A DNA stretch of 64,000 nt from Leucobacter aridicollis (GTDB taxonomy: Bacteria > Actinomycetota > Actinomycetes > Actinomycetales > Microbacteriaceae). Below, piece by piece: positions 1 to 9,607 of this stretch (its first letter is position 1; each line of letters starts with the position of its first letter). The translations under genes were made by a program, and so were the position numbers. The stretch covers positions 2,976,001-3,040,000 of the forward strand of contig NZ_CP075339.1 of the NCBI RefSeq assembly GCF_024399335.1. The letters run 5' to 3'. Under the pieces are notes generated by a model. That model was not told the DNA's origin. It did not search any database and worked only from the letters and a program-made list of their open reading frames with translations.

Positions 1-2007
1 GTGGACAGGCCAGAGACCGGCTGCCCGCTGCTCGTCGACGTAGTTCTGCGCCTCCTGCTGGCGCTCCTCCTCTATGCCAGTCGCGATCTCCGCGCGCAGT
101 AGGGCGTCGTCAAGGCCGAAGGCGTCCACAAGGTCGAGCGCGTGCTCGCGGATACGGCCAAGCAGCCTATCGATGTACGCAGTGACCGACTCGGCGCGCT
201 TGCCCGACATGCGTCCGTGCACGAGGTACCACGTCATGTTGCGCTCGATGACCGTGAGCCCGAACAGGTCGCGCAGCCAGGTCATCACCTGCTTCGTGCC
301 CGGATCGCTGAGCTTGTCGACTTCCTCGGTGAACGCCTCCCACTGGAGCAGTTCAGCATGGGCGCGAGCGGCCTCGATGAGCTTGTGCTGCTGGGCATTG
401 AACGCGTCTTCGCTGCGCGCGGCACGCTCAGCCTTCGGCACGTCCTTCGTTGCGTCGCGCAGCGCGCTCGCGACCTCGGCGACCATCGTCTCGACGCGGT
501 CCGTGAGCAGCTCTCGCTGCGACTCCGCGCTGCGGAAGCTCTCGACCGAGCGAGCAGTCTGCCCGAAGTCGACGATGCTCTGGCCAAGCTGACGGAGCCC
601 GAACCGGCTCACGCGGTCGCCGATCTGGCTCGCAGCAGCTCGGGCGAGCGCGGCCTTGTCGCCGCCCTTGAACTGCGCGGCGTAGTCAGTGAGCAGGCGC
701 TTGCCGACGAGCTGCAGTAGCACAGTGTTGTCGCCCTCGAACGTGACGTAAATGTCGAGGTCGGCGCGCAAACCAGTCAGACGGTTCTTGGCCATGAAGC
801 CCGCGCCGCCGCACGCCTCGCGCGCTTCCTGCAGCGTGTCGAGCGCGGCCCACGTCGAGAGCGATTTCAGCCCGGCGGCGAGGGTCTCGAGATCCTCACG
901 GTTCTCATCAGTGTCCTTCACACCAGAGAACACCTCATCGAACACGGTGAGCAGCCGCTCGTGCGCGAACGCCATCGCGTAGGTCTCAGCAAGCCGCGGA
1001 AGCAGCCGCCGCTGGTGCTGGCCGTAGTCCATGAGCACCGTCTCGCGTCCCGATGCGCCAGGGAACTGGCGGCGCTGCGTGCCATAGCGGATCGCGATGG
1101 AAAGCGCCGCCTGCATCGCGCGCACGGCCGAGCCGTCGAGCGAGACGCGGCCCTGCACAAGCGTGCCAATCATCGTGAAGAAGCGCCGACCCGGGCTCTC
1201 GATATGCGAAGAGTAGGTGCCGTCAGCAGTGACATCACCGTAGCGGTTGAGCAGGTTCTCGCGCGGAATCCTGACATTCGTGAAGTGCAGGCGGCCGTTG
1301 TCGATGCCGTTCAGGCCGCCCTTCACGCCGTCGTCTTCGCTGCCGACACCGGGCAGCAGCTTGCCGTCAGGTGTGCGGATCGGAACGAAGAACGCGTGCA
1401 CGCCGTGGTTGACGCCGCGCGTGATGAGCTGCGCGAAGACCACGGCGGCCTGACCGTGAAGCGCCGCGTTGCCGAGATAATCTTTCCACGCGCCCTTGAA
1501 AGGGGTGTGGATCTCGAACTCCTCGGATTCCGGATCGTAGGTCGCAGTCGTGCCAATGGAGGCGACATCCGAGCCGTGCCCGATCTCGGTCATCGCGAAG
1601 GCGCCGGGGAGCTTCAAACTCATCACGTCGGGCAGCCACTTCTCGTGGTGCGAGCGATTGCCGAGGTGCAGGATCGCTGAGCCAAACAGCCCCCACTGCA
1701 CGCCACCCTTGATCTGCATCGAGGGGTCCGCGAGCACGAGCTCCTGGAACGCTGCGACGTTTCCACCGTGATTATCGCCGCCGCCAAGATACTTCGGGAA
1801 GGCGCGCTGAATCGCTCCCGCCTCGACAAGCTCATGGAGCTGGCTGAGCACCCGGATCCGGTGCTCATCCATCGGCTGCCCGGGAATCGTGTGCAGGCTC
1901 GGCCGTGAGCGCACGAGCTCCCTGGCTTCGAGGCGCTCGGTCTTCCACTTTCCGAGGAGCGCGTCGCTCACCTGCTGGACGTTGATGCGAGGGGCGTTGT
2001 CGGCCAT
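1..2007 (-). CDS. Acyl-CoA oxidase, C-terminus cut by the window edge
   Basis: The reading frame stays open from an ATG at 2007 to base 1, giving 669 codons without a stop, so only the very C-terminus is missing (family length is roughly 690 residues). The product belongs to the acyl-CoA dehydrogenase/oxidase family, FAD enzymes that oxidise fatty acyl-CoA to trans-2-enoyl-CoA; oxidases pass the electrons to oxygen and make H2O2. Visible signatures are YGTQRRQF in the middle, CGGAGF and then FEGDNTVLLQ, which is the oxidase-type version of the dehydrogenase flavin region. A GGAG Shine-Dalgarno lies 6 bases before the ATG. It is transcribed away from the helicase across a 216-base gap. Oxidase is favoured over dehydrogenase by length and the EGDNTVLLQ motif; the substrate chain length cannot be read. 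Confidence 0.88.
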   Translation of the reverse strand, partial: MADNAPRINVQQVSDALLGKWKTERLEARELVRSRPSLHTIPGQPMDEHRIRVLSQLHELVEAGAIQRAFPKYLGGGDNHGGNVAAFQELVLADPSMQIKGGVQWGLFGSAILHLGNRSHHEKWLPDVMSLKLPGAFAMTEIGHGSDVASIGTTATYDPESEEFEIHTPFKGAWKDYLGNAALHGQAAVVFAQLITRGVNHGVHAFFVPIRTPDGKLLPGVGSEDDGVKGGLNGIDNGRLHFTNVRIPRENLLNRYGDVTADGTYSSHIESPGRRFFTMIGTLVQGRVSLDGSAVRAMQAALSIAIRYGTQRRQFPGASGRETVLMDYGQHQRRLLPRLAETYAMAFAHERLLTVFDEVFSGVKDTDENREDLETLAAGLKSLSTWAALDTLQEAREACGGAGFMAKNRLTGLRADLDIYVTFEGDNTVLLQLVGKRLLTDYAAQFKGGDKAALARAAASQIGDRVSRFGLRQLGQSIVDFGQTARSVESFRSAESQRELLTDRVETMVAEVASALRDATKDVPKAERAARSEDAFNAQQHKLIEAARAHAELLQWEAFTEEVDKLSDPGTKQVMTWLRDLFGLTVIERNMTWYLVHGRMSGKRAESVTAYIDRLLGRIREHALDLVDAFGLDDALLRAEIATGIEEERQQEAQNYVDEQRAAGLWPVH

Positions 2008-2223
2008 CGATATCTCCAATTCGACCTGACGGCAGAGCCAGCCGGGAGCGAACGTCCACTGAGGTCGCCCGAGGGCCCGCCTGCCCTGATTATGGAGACA
2101 GGTTATGTCGACGTCGAGAAACCATCAACCGGCTCCGGGGCAGTCAACAACGAGTCCCAACAAGCCGAAGTTTGGACTTGTGCCAAATCTACAAATCCGG
2201 AATACGTTCCCTGTGCGGTATCT
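2008..2223. other. Intergenic region upstream of the acyl-CoA oxidase gene
   Basis: This gap of 216 bases separates the stop of the helicase gene from the start of the acyl-CoA oxidase gene, both on the minus strand. It must hold the oxidase promoter if that gene is transcribed separately. I see no convincing gene, strong hairpin or recognisable operator in it. Confidence 0.5.
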
Positions 2224-3924
2224 CTACTTGCGTCCGCTCGACTTTGGCCGCTTCTTAGGCTCGTACGCCTCGAAAACAAGCGGCTCAATGCCCGCTTCGT
2301 CGAGCATCTCCCGCGTCCGCTTCTGCCATGTCCGCGGGATAAGCGTTACCACCTGGCCCCCACGGCCTGCCCTGCCAGTTCGACCGGACCTGTGCACAAA
2401 AGTCTTCGCCTCCTGCGGAGGATCGAGCTGCACGACTGCGTCCACGTCGTCGATGTGAATACCTCGGGCCGCAACATCAGTCGCGACAAGCACGCGCGCC
2501 TTGCCAGTTGAGAACTCTTTCAGGTTGATCTCCCGGCGGGCCTGGCTGAGGTTGCCGTGCAGCGATGTCGCAGACACCCCCGCGGCGAGCAGCTCTTCCG
2601 TGATGCGCTCTGCATCCGCACGGGTCCGCGAGAACAACATCACTCGCCCAGGGATCTTCGCGAACTCAAGCACCGCCGCATCCTTGTCCTCGCGCATCAC
2701 CATGTACACGCGGTGCGGCACCGTCGACACCGTTCGCGCGATCTCGTGCGCCGCGGGGTCTACGAGAAACTCGCCAACGAGCTCTTCGACGTCGCGGTCG
2801 AGTGTCGCCGAGAAGAGCAGCCGTTGGCCACCTCGTTCGGTCTGCCGCAGGGTCCACTGTGTCTCTTCGAGAAACCCGAGCTCGCAGAGATGATCTGCCT
2901 CGTCCACGATCGAGATCTGCACCTCGCGCAGGTCAAGCTTGCGCCGCTCGACGAGGTCACGGATGCGCCCCGGCGTGCCAATGACGATGTCGACGCCGCG
3001 CTCGAGGGCGTGCACCTGCGGCTCGCTCGGCGCTCCACCGACGAGCTGCGCGGTGTAGAACCCGACGGAGCGCGCGAGCGGCTGCACCGTGCGGTCGATC
3101 TGCAACGCAAGTTCACGCGTGGGGGCGAGGATCAGTGCCTTCGGCTTCCTGGTGGCGCCAGCCGATCCGCGCGAGACGCGCTCGCCACGCTTGGCCTGCT
3201 TGGGCTTCTTCGCTGCAGGCTCACCAAGCTTGCCCTCTGCTTTGAGCACGAGAAGCCGCTCGACAAGCGCTGCGCCGAATGCGATCGTCTTACCCGATCC
3301 TGTTTCGGCCCTGCCGAGCACATCGCGGCCTGCAATCGTGTCGGGAATCGTCGCAACCTGAATCGGGAACGGCGAATCGGCGCCGAGCTCGCCAAGTGTG
3401 CGCACGAGGTTCTGACCAAGGCCGAGATCTCGGAAGCTCCGGCCAGATGCGTCTTCGGCAGTCCAGACTTTCGGCGTGAAGTTTTGCAGGTTCTCTCCTG
3501 CCGGGCGTAGCCGCTTTGAGCCACGCTCGGACCCGCCGGGCCGCTGGGCGCGATCCTGCTGGGCTGCACCACGGCCGGCCTGGCCGCCCCTGCCGGCCTT
3601 GCCGCCGCTGCTGCTCTGTCCGCCGCGGGCGTCCCCGCCGCCTCTCGCGCTCTGGGCGTCCCTGCCGCCGCGGGCGTCCCCGCCGCCAGCAGAAGACCTG
3701 CGATCTGCCCTATCAATGCCCGAACCCCTGGAGGTCGGCATACCTTCTGCAGATTCAATATCTTGTGCGCCACGACGCCCACGATCCGAGCCACCCGAAC
3801 CGCCGTGAGCTTTCTTGCCACCAGCGGCCGCTGCGGCGCCACCGTACTTGCGCTTCGGAGCCCTGGAGCGGTTCGGATCGTAGTTTGCCGGGGCCTTAAA
3901 CCCTCTGCGCTTCTTCTGTGCCAT
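2224..3924 (-). CDS. DEAD-box ATP-dependent RNA helicase with RGG-rich N-terminal extension
   Basis: This 566-residue protein unwinds or remodels RNA using ATP, probably in ribosome assembly or mRNA turnover in the cytoplasm. The helicase motifs are in order: Q-motif region with FPIQ, Walker A AETGSGKT, PTRELA, TPGR, DEAD, SAT, and in the second RecA domain VATDVAARGIHI and HRSGRTGRAG. The first ~150 residues are low-complexity and rich in Arg-Gly-Gly and Ser-Gly repeats, then KRLRPAGENLQNFTPK leads into the core. RGG-rich tails usually sit at the C-terminus in such helicases. The ATG at 3924 lies only 3 bases after the stop of the RND transporter gene, so the two are probably cotranscribed. 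The family is certain; which of the DeaD/RhlE/CsdA types it matches is not. Confidence 0.93.
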   Translation of the reverse strand: MAQKKRRGFKAPANYDPNRSRAPKRKYGGAAAAAGGKKAHGGSGGSDRGRRGAQDIESAEGMPTSRGSGIDRADRRSSAGGGDARGGRDAQSARGGGDARGGQSSSGGKAGRGGQAGRGAAQQDRAQRPGGSERGSKRLRPAGENLQNFTPKVWTAEDASGRSFRDLGLGQNLVRTLGELGADSPFPIQVATIPDTIAGRDVLGRAETGSGKTIAFGAALVERLLVLKAEGKLGEPAAKKPKQAKRGERVSRGSAGATRKPKALILAPTRELALQIDRTVQPLARSVGFYTAQLVGGAPSEPQVHALERGVDIVIGTPGRIRDLVERRKLDLREVQISIVDEADHLCELGFLEETQWTLRQTERGGQRLLFSATLDRDVEELVGEFLVDPAAHEIARTVSTVPHRVYMVMREDKDAAVLEFAKIPGRVMLFSRTRADAERITEELLAAGVSATSLHGNLSQARREINLKEFSTGKARVLVATDVAARGIHIDDVDAVVQLDPPQEAKTFVHRSGRTGRAGRGGQVVTLIPRTWQKRTREMLDEAGIEPLVFEAYEPKKRPKSSGRK

Positions 3925-3927
3925 GAG

Positions 3928-6900
3928 TTAGCTATCCCGCCCGTCTGTGGTGGCCGGGCGTTCATCGTCAGTGTCGGAGCCGGACGCAGATTCGGCCTCG
4001 GGCTGCGGCGGCTCGACGGCAGCGGGCGCGGCTGGATCCGAGTGTTCCGACGCAGCCAGTGCCGCGTGGTCAGACACCGCTGAAACCGCATTGTGCTCAG
4101 GAATCCCGTGCTCAGGCACGCCCGCCGCATCCGGAAGCGCCCCGAGGTCAGCCTCGATCGCTCCCCCGTGCGCACCAGCCACAGCGAGCTTCGCGGCGCG
4201 CCTGGTTGCCCGGCGCTCACGCGATTCCTCGCGCTTGCGCTCAACGAGGTAGTAGAGCGTCGGCAGTACGACGAGCGTCAGCACTGTCGATGAGAGCAGG
4301 CCACCGATGACGACAACTGCCAGCGGCTGCGAGATGAACCCGCCCTTGCCCGTGATGCCAAGCGCCATCGGCGTCAGCGCGAGGATTGTCGCGAGTGCGG
4401 TCATGACGATCGGCCTGAGACGCTGCAGCGAACCGTGGAGCACTGCGTCGCGCAGACTGTCGCCACGGTCGCGATACTGGTTCACGAGGTCGATCAGCAC
4501 AATCGCGTTCGTCACGACAATGCCCACAAGCATCAGCACGCCGATGAGCGATGCGACGCCAAGTGGAATACCAGTCGCGATGAGCAGCAGCATCGCACCG
4601 GTCGCGGCGAATGGCACCGAGACGAGCAGCAGGAGTGGCTGTAGCAGGCTGCGGAACGTCGCAACCATCACCACGTAGACGATCAGGATCGCGGCGAGCA
4701 GCGCGATGCCGAGCTGCTGGAACGCTTCCTCCTGCTGTGACATCACGCCGCCGATGCTGGCGGACGCGCCGACGGGAAGATCAACGCTCTCGAGCGCGGC
4801 GGTGACCTGCACACCGGCGGCTCCGAGGTCGTCGCCCTTCGGAAGCGCAGACACCGTCACCATTCGAACGTTGTTCTCCGTGCGCACGGTCACGGGGCCG
4901 TCGGCGATCTCCACCGTCGCGAGCTCGTCGAGCCGCTTTTCACCGGCCCCAGTCTGAAGCTCCAGCGCTTTCACTCCTTCGACATCAGTCGGGGCTGTAC
5001 CGAGGTCGAGGTATACGTTCACTGTTGAGTCGTCGATCGTGATGCGTCCGACCTGGCTCGGCTGCATGCTCTTCGCCGCCATGCCGCCCACCGCAGCCTC
5101 ACTGAGCCCGGCCTCGGCGGCCTTCTCACGGTCAACCGAGACGCGAACGTAAGGCCGCGACATCGCGAGGTCACTCTCGACCTGCTGCAGCCCGTCCTGC
5201 TTCTTGAGGGCGGCGACGATGTCGTCGCTCGCCTCGGCGAGGGTTTCTTGGTCTTGCGCGGTCACGTTCACCTCGATCGCGCTCGACATTGACATGCCGC
5301 CGCCCGATTGACCGATCGCGAAGTCGCCAGCGTCCGAGATCTTATCGACGGCCGCGCGAATGTCGTCCTTGGCCTTCGCCTGGTCCGCGTCAGGGTCGAG
5401 CGTGAGCGAGTAGTTAATCGCTCCGTCGCCACCACCGCCGAACATCGCCATCATGCCGCCGGCCGAGCCGATCGTCACCTGGACGGTCTCGACCTCGTCG
5501 AGGGCTGAGAGTGCGTCTTCGACGCGTTCAGCCTGGGCGAGCTGCTCGTCGAGGCTCGCGCCTGGCGCCAGCGTCTGCGTGAGCCCGACCGAGTTCTGTT
5601 CGTCCTCGCTCATGAATGTCGTCTTCATGAGCGGTGTCGCGAGCACGGTGCCAGCGAGCACGAGCACCGAGAGGATCAGGGTGATGCCAGGCTTGCCGAG
5701 CGTCCACTCGATGATCGGGCGGTAGCCGCGCGCGAGCCAGTTGCCGCGGTGCTCGTTGTTCGTCGAATCAGCTGCGTCGGAGCCAGCAGCGGGGGCGGGC
5801 TTCGCCTCCGGCTTCAGGAACCAGTATGCGAGCACGGGAACGATTGTCAGCGACACGAGCAGCGACGCGGCGAGCGCAATCGTCACGGTGAATGCGAACG
5901 GCCTGAACAGCTCGCCGACCATGCCGCTGACGAAGGCCATCGGCAGGAATACGGCAACTGTCGTGATGGTCGCGGCCGTAATCGCACCAGCGACTTCGCG
6001 AACCGCGCGGAGGATCGCTGTCGCCCGATCCTCCCCTTCGACGAGGTCTCGTTTGATGTTCTCGATGACGACGATCGAGTCGTCGACGACGCGGCCAATC
6101 GAGATCGTGAGCGCGCCAAGCGTAAGCATGTTCAGCGTGTAGTCGGCGAAATTCAGTCCGACGAATGCGAGCAGCACCGAGGTGGGGATCGAGATGGCCG
6201 TCACGAGCGTCGCACGGACCGACATCAGGAAGACGAGGATCACGAGCACGGCAAACACGAGACCGAGCAGGCCCTCCGTCGTGAGCGACTCGATGGACTG
6301 CTCCACGTAGGGGGCCTGATCGAAGATCACGTTCAGCTTCACATCGCCGAGCTGCGTTGAGAGCTCGTCGAGCTTCTCCTGCACGACGTGCGAGACCTCG
6401 ACTGTGTTCGCCTGTGACATCTTCGTCACTGCAATCGTGAGCGCGGGTTCGCCGTTGATACGCGAAATGCTCGTCACTGGGTTCGCTTCAAGCTTCACGT
6501 CGGCGACGTCGCCGATGGTGACGACATCGGGTAGCTTCGGCGCGGCGACGGCTTGGTCTGCGTCGGGCGCCTCGGTCGGCGGGAGTTGTGTACCTGGCTG
6601 CGCCTGTGCCTGTGCGGCCTGTTCAGCGAGCTGCTGCTGTGCCTGCAGCGCTTGCTGGTACGCCATGAAATCTTCGGTGCTGCGTGGCACCGGGATCGAC
6701 GCGATGTCCTCAGCCGAGGTGAGCTCGGAACCGAGCTGCACGGCGAGCGTGTTCGTTTCGTCGTCGACAGTGCCGCCAGCGATGAGCACGCCGCTCTGCT
6801 GCAGCGCGTCCGTGATCCGCTGCTGGCTCATGCCAGCTTTGGCGAGCATGTCGGCGTTCGGAACGATGGTCACGCGGTCGCCGCGTGCACCCGACAGCTG

Positions 6901-7425
6901 CGCCTCTCGAACACCGTCGAGGTCGCCGATCTCCGGGACGACGACGCGCTCGATGAGCTTCGCGGTTTCTTCAGGATCCTCGCCGCTCGGGGGCGTGACA
7001 GCGATCTGAATCACGGGCAGGTCGTCGACGCTGCCGGCCACGACCTGCGTGTCCGCGGTCTCCGGAAGCATCTGCGAGATCCGGCTGACGGCGCGTTCGA
7101 CCTTCTGCTCGGTGGCGGCGATGTCCACGCCGTAGGTGAACTGCGCGAGCACTACTGACATGCCTGTGCTCGATGTGGCCGTCGTGCTCTCGAGCTTCGG
7201 TACGCCGCGCAGCGCGGTCTCGACGGGACCCGACACATCGTTATTCACAACGTCTGGCGAGGCCCCGGGGTACGTCGTGATGACGGCGATAGCGGGGAAC
7301 TCCACCGATGGCATGAGCTCCTGTTTGAGGGATGACATTCCGAGAAACCCGAAAACGGCGGCCACGATCGTCACGAGCGCAATGAGTGCCCGGTTTTTTA
7401 GGCTGAGCACTGTAAGAAACTGCAT
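3928..7425 (-). CDS. RND (AcrB/SwrC-type) efflux transporter
   Basis: This 1165-residue inner-membrane pump belongs to the hydrophobe/amphiphile efflux branch of the RND superfamily, which uses the proton gradient to export drugs, lipids or surfactants. The two-fold RND layout is visible: an N-terminal membrane helix (MQFLTVLSLKNRALIAL), a large extracytoplasmic loop, six helices containing GRVVDDSIVVIENI with the proton-relay acidic pair, then a repeat of the same plan. The first loop carries a Gln/Ala-rich insert (residues ~260-300). The last ~90 residues are a charged Ala/Glu-rich cytoplasmic tail. I start at ATG 7425 because it begins the canonical first helix; an in-frame start at 7497 would add 24 unlikely residues and overlap the divergent gene. 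No membrane-fusion partner is adjacent, as in Bacillus SwrC. Confidence 0.92.
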   Translation of the reverse strand: MQFLTVLSLKNRALIALVTIVAAVFGFLGMSSLKQELMPSVEFPAIAVITTYPGASPDVVNNDVSGPVETALRGVPKLESTTATSSTGMSVVLAQFTYGVDIAATEQKVERAVSRISQMLPETADTQVVAGSVDDLPVIQIAVTPPSGEDPEETAKLIERVVVPEIGDLDGVREAQLSGARGDRVTIVPNADMLAKAGMSQQRITDALQQSGVLIAGGTVDDETNTLAVQLGSELTSAEDIASIPVPRSTEDFMAYQQALQAQQQLAEQAAQAQAQPGTQLPPTEAPDADQAVAAPKLPDVVTIGDVADVKLEANPVTSISRINGEPALTIAVTKMSQANTVEVSHVVQEKLDELSTQLGDVKLNVIFDQAPYVEQSIESLTTEGLLGLVFAVLVILVFLMSVRATLVTAISIPTSVLLAFVGLNFADYTLNMLTLGALTISIGRVVDDSIVVIENIKRDLVEGEDRATAILRAVREVAGAITAATITTVAVFLPMAFVSGMVGELFRPFAFTVTIALAASLLVSLTIVPVLAYWFLKPEAKPAPAAGSDAADSTNNEHRGNWLARGYRPIIEWTLGKPGITLILSVLVLAGTVLATPLMKTTFMSEDEQNSVGLTQTLAPGASLDEQLAQAERVEDALSALDEVETVQVTIGSAGGMMAMFGGGGDGAINYSLTLDPDADQAKAKDDIRAAVDKISDAGDFAIGQSGGGMSMSSAIEVNVTAQDQETLAEASDDIVAALKKQDGLQQVESDLAMSRPYVRVSVDREKAAEAGLSEAAVGGMAAKSMQPSQVGRITIDDSTVNVYLDLGTAPTDVEGVKALELQTGAGEKRLDELATVEIADGPVTVRTENNVRMVTVSALPKGDDLGAAGVQVTAALESVDLPVGASASIGGVMSQQEEAFQQLGIALLAAILIVYVVMVATFRSLLQPLLLLVSVPFAATGAMLLLIATGIPLGVASLIGVLMLVGIVVTNAIVLIDLVNQYRDRGDSLRDAVLHGSLQRLRPIVMTALATILALTPMALGITGKGGFISQPLAVVVIGGLLSSTVLTLVVLPTLYYLVERKREESRERRATRRAAKLAVAGAHGGAIEADLGALPDAAGVPEHGIPEHNAVSAVSDHAALAASEHSDPAAPAAVEPPQPEAESASGSDTDDERPATTDGRDS

Positions 7426-7490
7426 GTAGGAAATTATCCCACGGCTGACTGATAGCTTCGCGGAGATACAAGAAGTCGCATAATGGAGGG

Positions 7491-8786
7491 GTGCCACTGT
7501 TGAACCGACGTACGCTCGGAGCCGTCACCCCCGCCGACTTCGACCGTTTGCACGCGCTGAGACGGATGCAGGGCATCGCTGTCGGCCTGCTGATCCTCAT
7601 GGCCGTCGTGTTCGTCTTCGCCTTTGCCTTCCAGGAGCGAATCCCCTGGCTCGGGTATGTCAGGGCCGCGAGTGAAGGCGGCATGGTTGGTGCGCTCGCG
7701 GACTGGTTCGCTGTGACGGCGCTGTTCAGACACCCGCTCGGCGTGCCTATCCCGCACACCAACCTCATCGCGAACAAAAAGGACGAGATCGGTGAGGGGC
7801 TCGGGGCGTTCATTGAGGAGAACTTCCTCGCCGACGACGTTGTGCACGACAAACTCTCCCAGATCAGCGGCGCGCGAATGGCTGGAGCCTGGCTTCGCGA
7901 AGCGGGGAACGCGAGGCGCGTGAGCGACATGGCTGCGGGCATCGGCCTCGGCGCGCTCACCGTGCTCGACGATCGCGACGTGCAGGATCTGGTTGAGTCG
8001 CTCGTGCGACGCCACATTGTTGACCCTGAATGGGGGCCGCTTCTCGGTCGGGCAACGGAGTCGTTCGTGACTGGCGGCCACCATGAGTCCCTCGTGGACC
8101 TCGCCGCGAGCCGACTCGAGTTGTGGCTCGTGCAGCACCCGCAGGCGTTTGACAAGGTCATCTCGTCACGGCTCCCCCAGTGGGTGCCGAGCATCGTCGA
8201 CAAGTTCGTCGACCAGCGGTTGCACGCCGAGGCAGTGAAGTTCCTGCAGAACGTTTCAGCGGATGCGAACCATCCTGCACGCGCAGCAATCACCAAGTTT
8301 CTGCACGATCTCTCACGAGACCTCCAAGAGCAGGAGTCGCTGCAGCAGCAACTCGAATCGTTCAAACGCGAGGTCTTTGATAGCCCGCGAATTCGAGATC
8401 TCGCGGCGAGCACGTGGCAGACAGCGCGCGCGGCGATCGTCGACATGCTCGAGGACCCCGAAAGCGAGCTGCGCAGCCGCATCACTGCCGCAGTCTGCGA
8501 TTTCGGGCGCAAGCTTGAAGAAGATGCAACGCTGCAATACAAGATCGATGTCTGGGTGATGAAGGTCGTCGAGTACCTCGTGCGAACATACAGGCACGAT
8601 CTCGCGCAGGTCGTCACTGATACGGTCCAACGCTGGGACGCAAATGAGGCGGCTGAGAAGATCGAGCTGCAGGTCGGCAAAGATCTGCAGTTCATCCGCA
8701 TCAACGGCACCGTGATCGGATCGCTCGCGGGCCTCGGTATCTTCACGATCGCGGAGCTCATCATCGCCCCTCTTGCGGGCCACTAG
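7491..8786 (+). CDS. DUF445 family membrane-anchored protein
   Basis: This protein of about 430 residues belongs to the DUF445 (YjiN-like) family of unknown function. A first helix (residues ~32-48) is followed by the family signature GGMVGALADWFAVTALFRHPLG, then a long helical, charged, coiled-coil-prone middle and a C-terminal hydrophobic helix just before the stop. Start choice is open. GTG at 7491 gives the longest product, but the GGAGGGG Shine-Dalgarno (7485-7491) is far too close to it; TTG at 7500 would have ideal 8-base spacing and lose only three residues. It is divergent from the RND transporter gene and converges with the next gene. Confidence 0.85.
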   Translation: MPLLNRRTLGAVTPADFDRLHALRRMQGIAVGLLILMAVVFVFAFAFQERIPWLGYVRAASEGGMVGALADWFAVTALFRHPLGVPIPHTNLIANKKDEIGEGLGAFIEENFLADDVVHDKLSQISGARMAGAWLREAGNARRVSDMAAGIGLGALTVLDDRDVQDLVESLVRRHIVDPEWGPLLGRATESFVTGGHHESLVDLAASRLELWLVQHPQAFDKVISSRLPQWVPSIVDKFVDQRLHAEAVKFLQNVSADANHPARAAITKFLHDLSRDLQEQESLQQQLESFKREVFDSPRIRDLAASTWQTARAAIVDMLEDPESELRSRITAAVCDFGRKLEEDATLQYKIDVWVMKVVEYLVRTYRHDLAQVVTDTVQRWDANEAAEKIELQVGKDLQFIRINGTVIGSLAGLGIFTIAELIIAPLAGH

Positions 8787-8834
8787 CCTCGCAGGAACGC
8801 CCGGAGAGGCCGCAGCGGCGCTGCGAACACCCGG

Positions 8835-9479
8835 CTACTCTGTGTAGGCGAACGGCAGGAGCATGTCCTGCACCCGCTCTTTCATCGCGGTGTGGTCGCT
8901 CCGCGTAGAAATCGCGCACCGCGACACGGTGCAGTCAAGGCCCTCTACGGTCGGCTCAGGCACAGTGAGCAACACCTCGAACGTACCCGTCGCCGCATCA
9001 TCGTAGCCCTGCGTCGCAAAGGCGCGCCACGCCCAGTCGTTGGTGATCCAGGCGCTCGAGAGCGCCTCCTTCGCGGCGGCCTCGCCCTGTTCGGCGCCCT
9101 CGGGAATTCCCCCGAGGCAGGGGCCAGGCTTCACGTCGGGCGACGGCGGAATCGCACAGAAACCGACGTATATGCCGAGTCCGGCATCGAAGCCGCTCCC
9201 TGAGACGACAATCTGGTCGCCAGGCGCAAGCCCTTCGAGGTTCGCCGGTTCCCCGTCTGTCGTTGCGACCGAAATCGCCCGGGTTTTTCCGTCGGCGCCA
9301 GTTGCGCTCGACTCTGATTCGAAGCCCGTCGGGATTGTTTGCCCCGAGCTGCCGGTGTTCGAGTGCGTGAGAATTGGCACAAGAATCGCTGCAACGACGC
9401 CAAGAATCACGAGAAACAGCGCGAGAACTGAGAACAGAACGATGCGCTTTACCGAGCGGCGAGGTGCGGGCGAAGTCAT
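8835..9479 (-). CDS. Secreted or membrane-anchored protein with HtaA-associated beta-domain
   Basis: This 214-residue protein has a basic N-terminus and one hydrophobic segment (residues ~12-36), a Ser/Thr/Gly linker, and then an extracellular domain starting near residue 85 with PGDQIVVSGSGF followed by GIYVGFC. It has four Cys (108, 121, 183, 188) that could form two disulfides. The pattern G-x-x-V-x-V-x-G-x-G-F, then G-(I/A)-Y-(I/V)-x-F, Trp and G-T-F-x-x-x-L also occurs twice in the large HtaA protein at 42103-45048. I infer a shared domain family often attached to heme-binding HtaA proteins in Actinobacteria. No heme-triad HtaA domain is present here. Function is unknown. It converges with the DUF445 gene. 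Confidence 0.75.
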   Translation of the reverse strand: MTSPAPRRSVKRIVLFSVLALFLVILGVVAAILVPILTHSNTGSSGQTIPTGFESESSATGADGKTRAISVATTDGEPANLEGLAPGDQIVVSGSGFDAGLGIYVGFCAIPPSPDVKPGPCLGGIPEGAEQGEAAAKEALSSAWITNDWAWRAFATQGYDDAATGTFEVLLTVPEPTVEGLDCTVSRCAISTRSDHTAMKERVQDMLLPFAYTE

Positions 9480-9607
9480 GACCTCATGTTAGCGCCGCTG
9501 AGCGCGCTTCCCAACGTGCTAAGATCATGCCCATACGTCCATGATTGATTGAGTACTGCCTCGCGGGAGAAATCCTGTGGGGCCCGAAATGTGTAAGGGG
9601 GTCACGC

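Noticed and set aside
7241..8764. A 507-codon open frame antisense to the DUF445 gene and running into the RND gene
   Set aside because: Ser/Arg-rich composition, no domain, and it conflicts with two well-supported genes.
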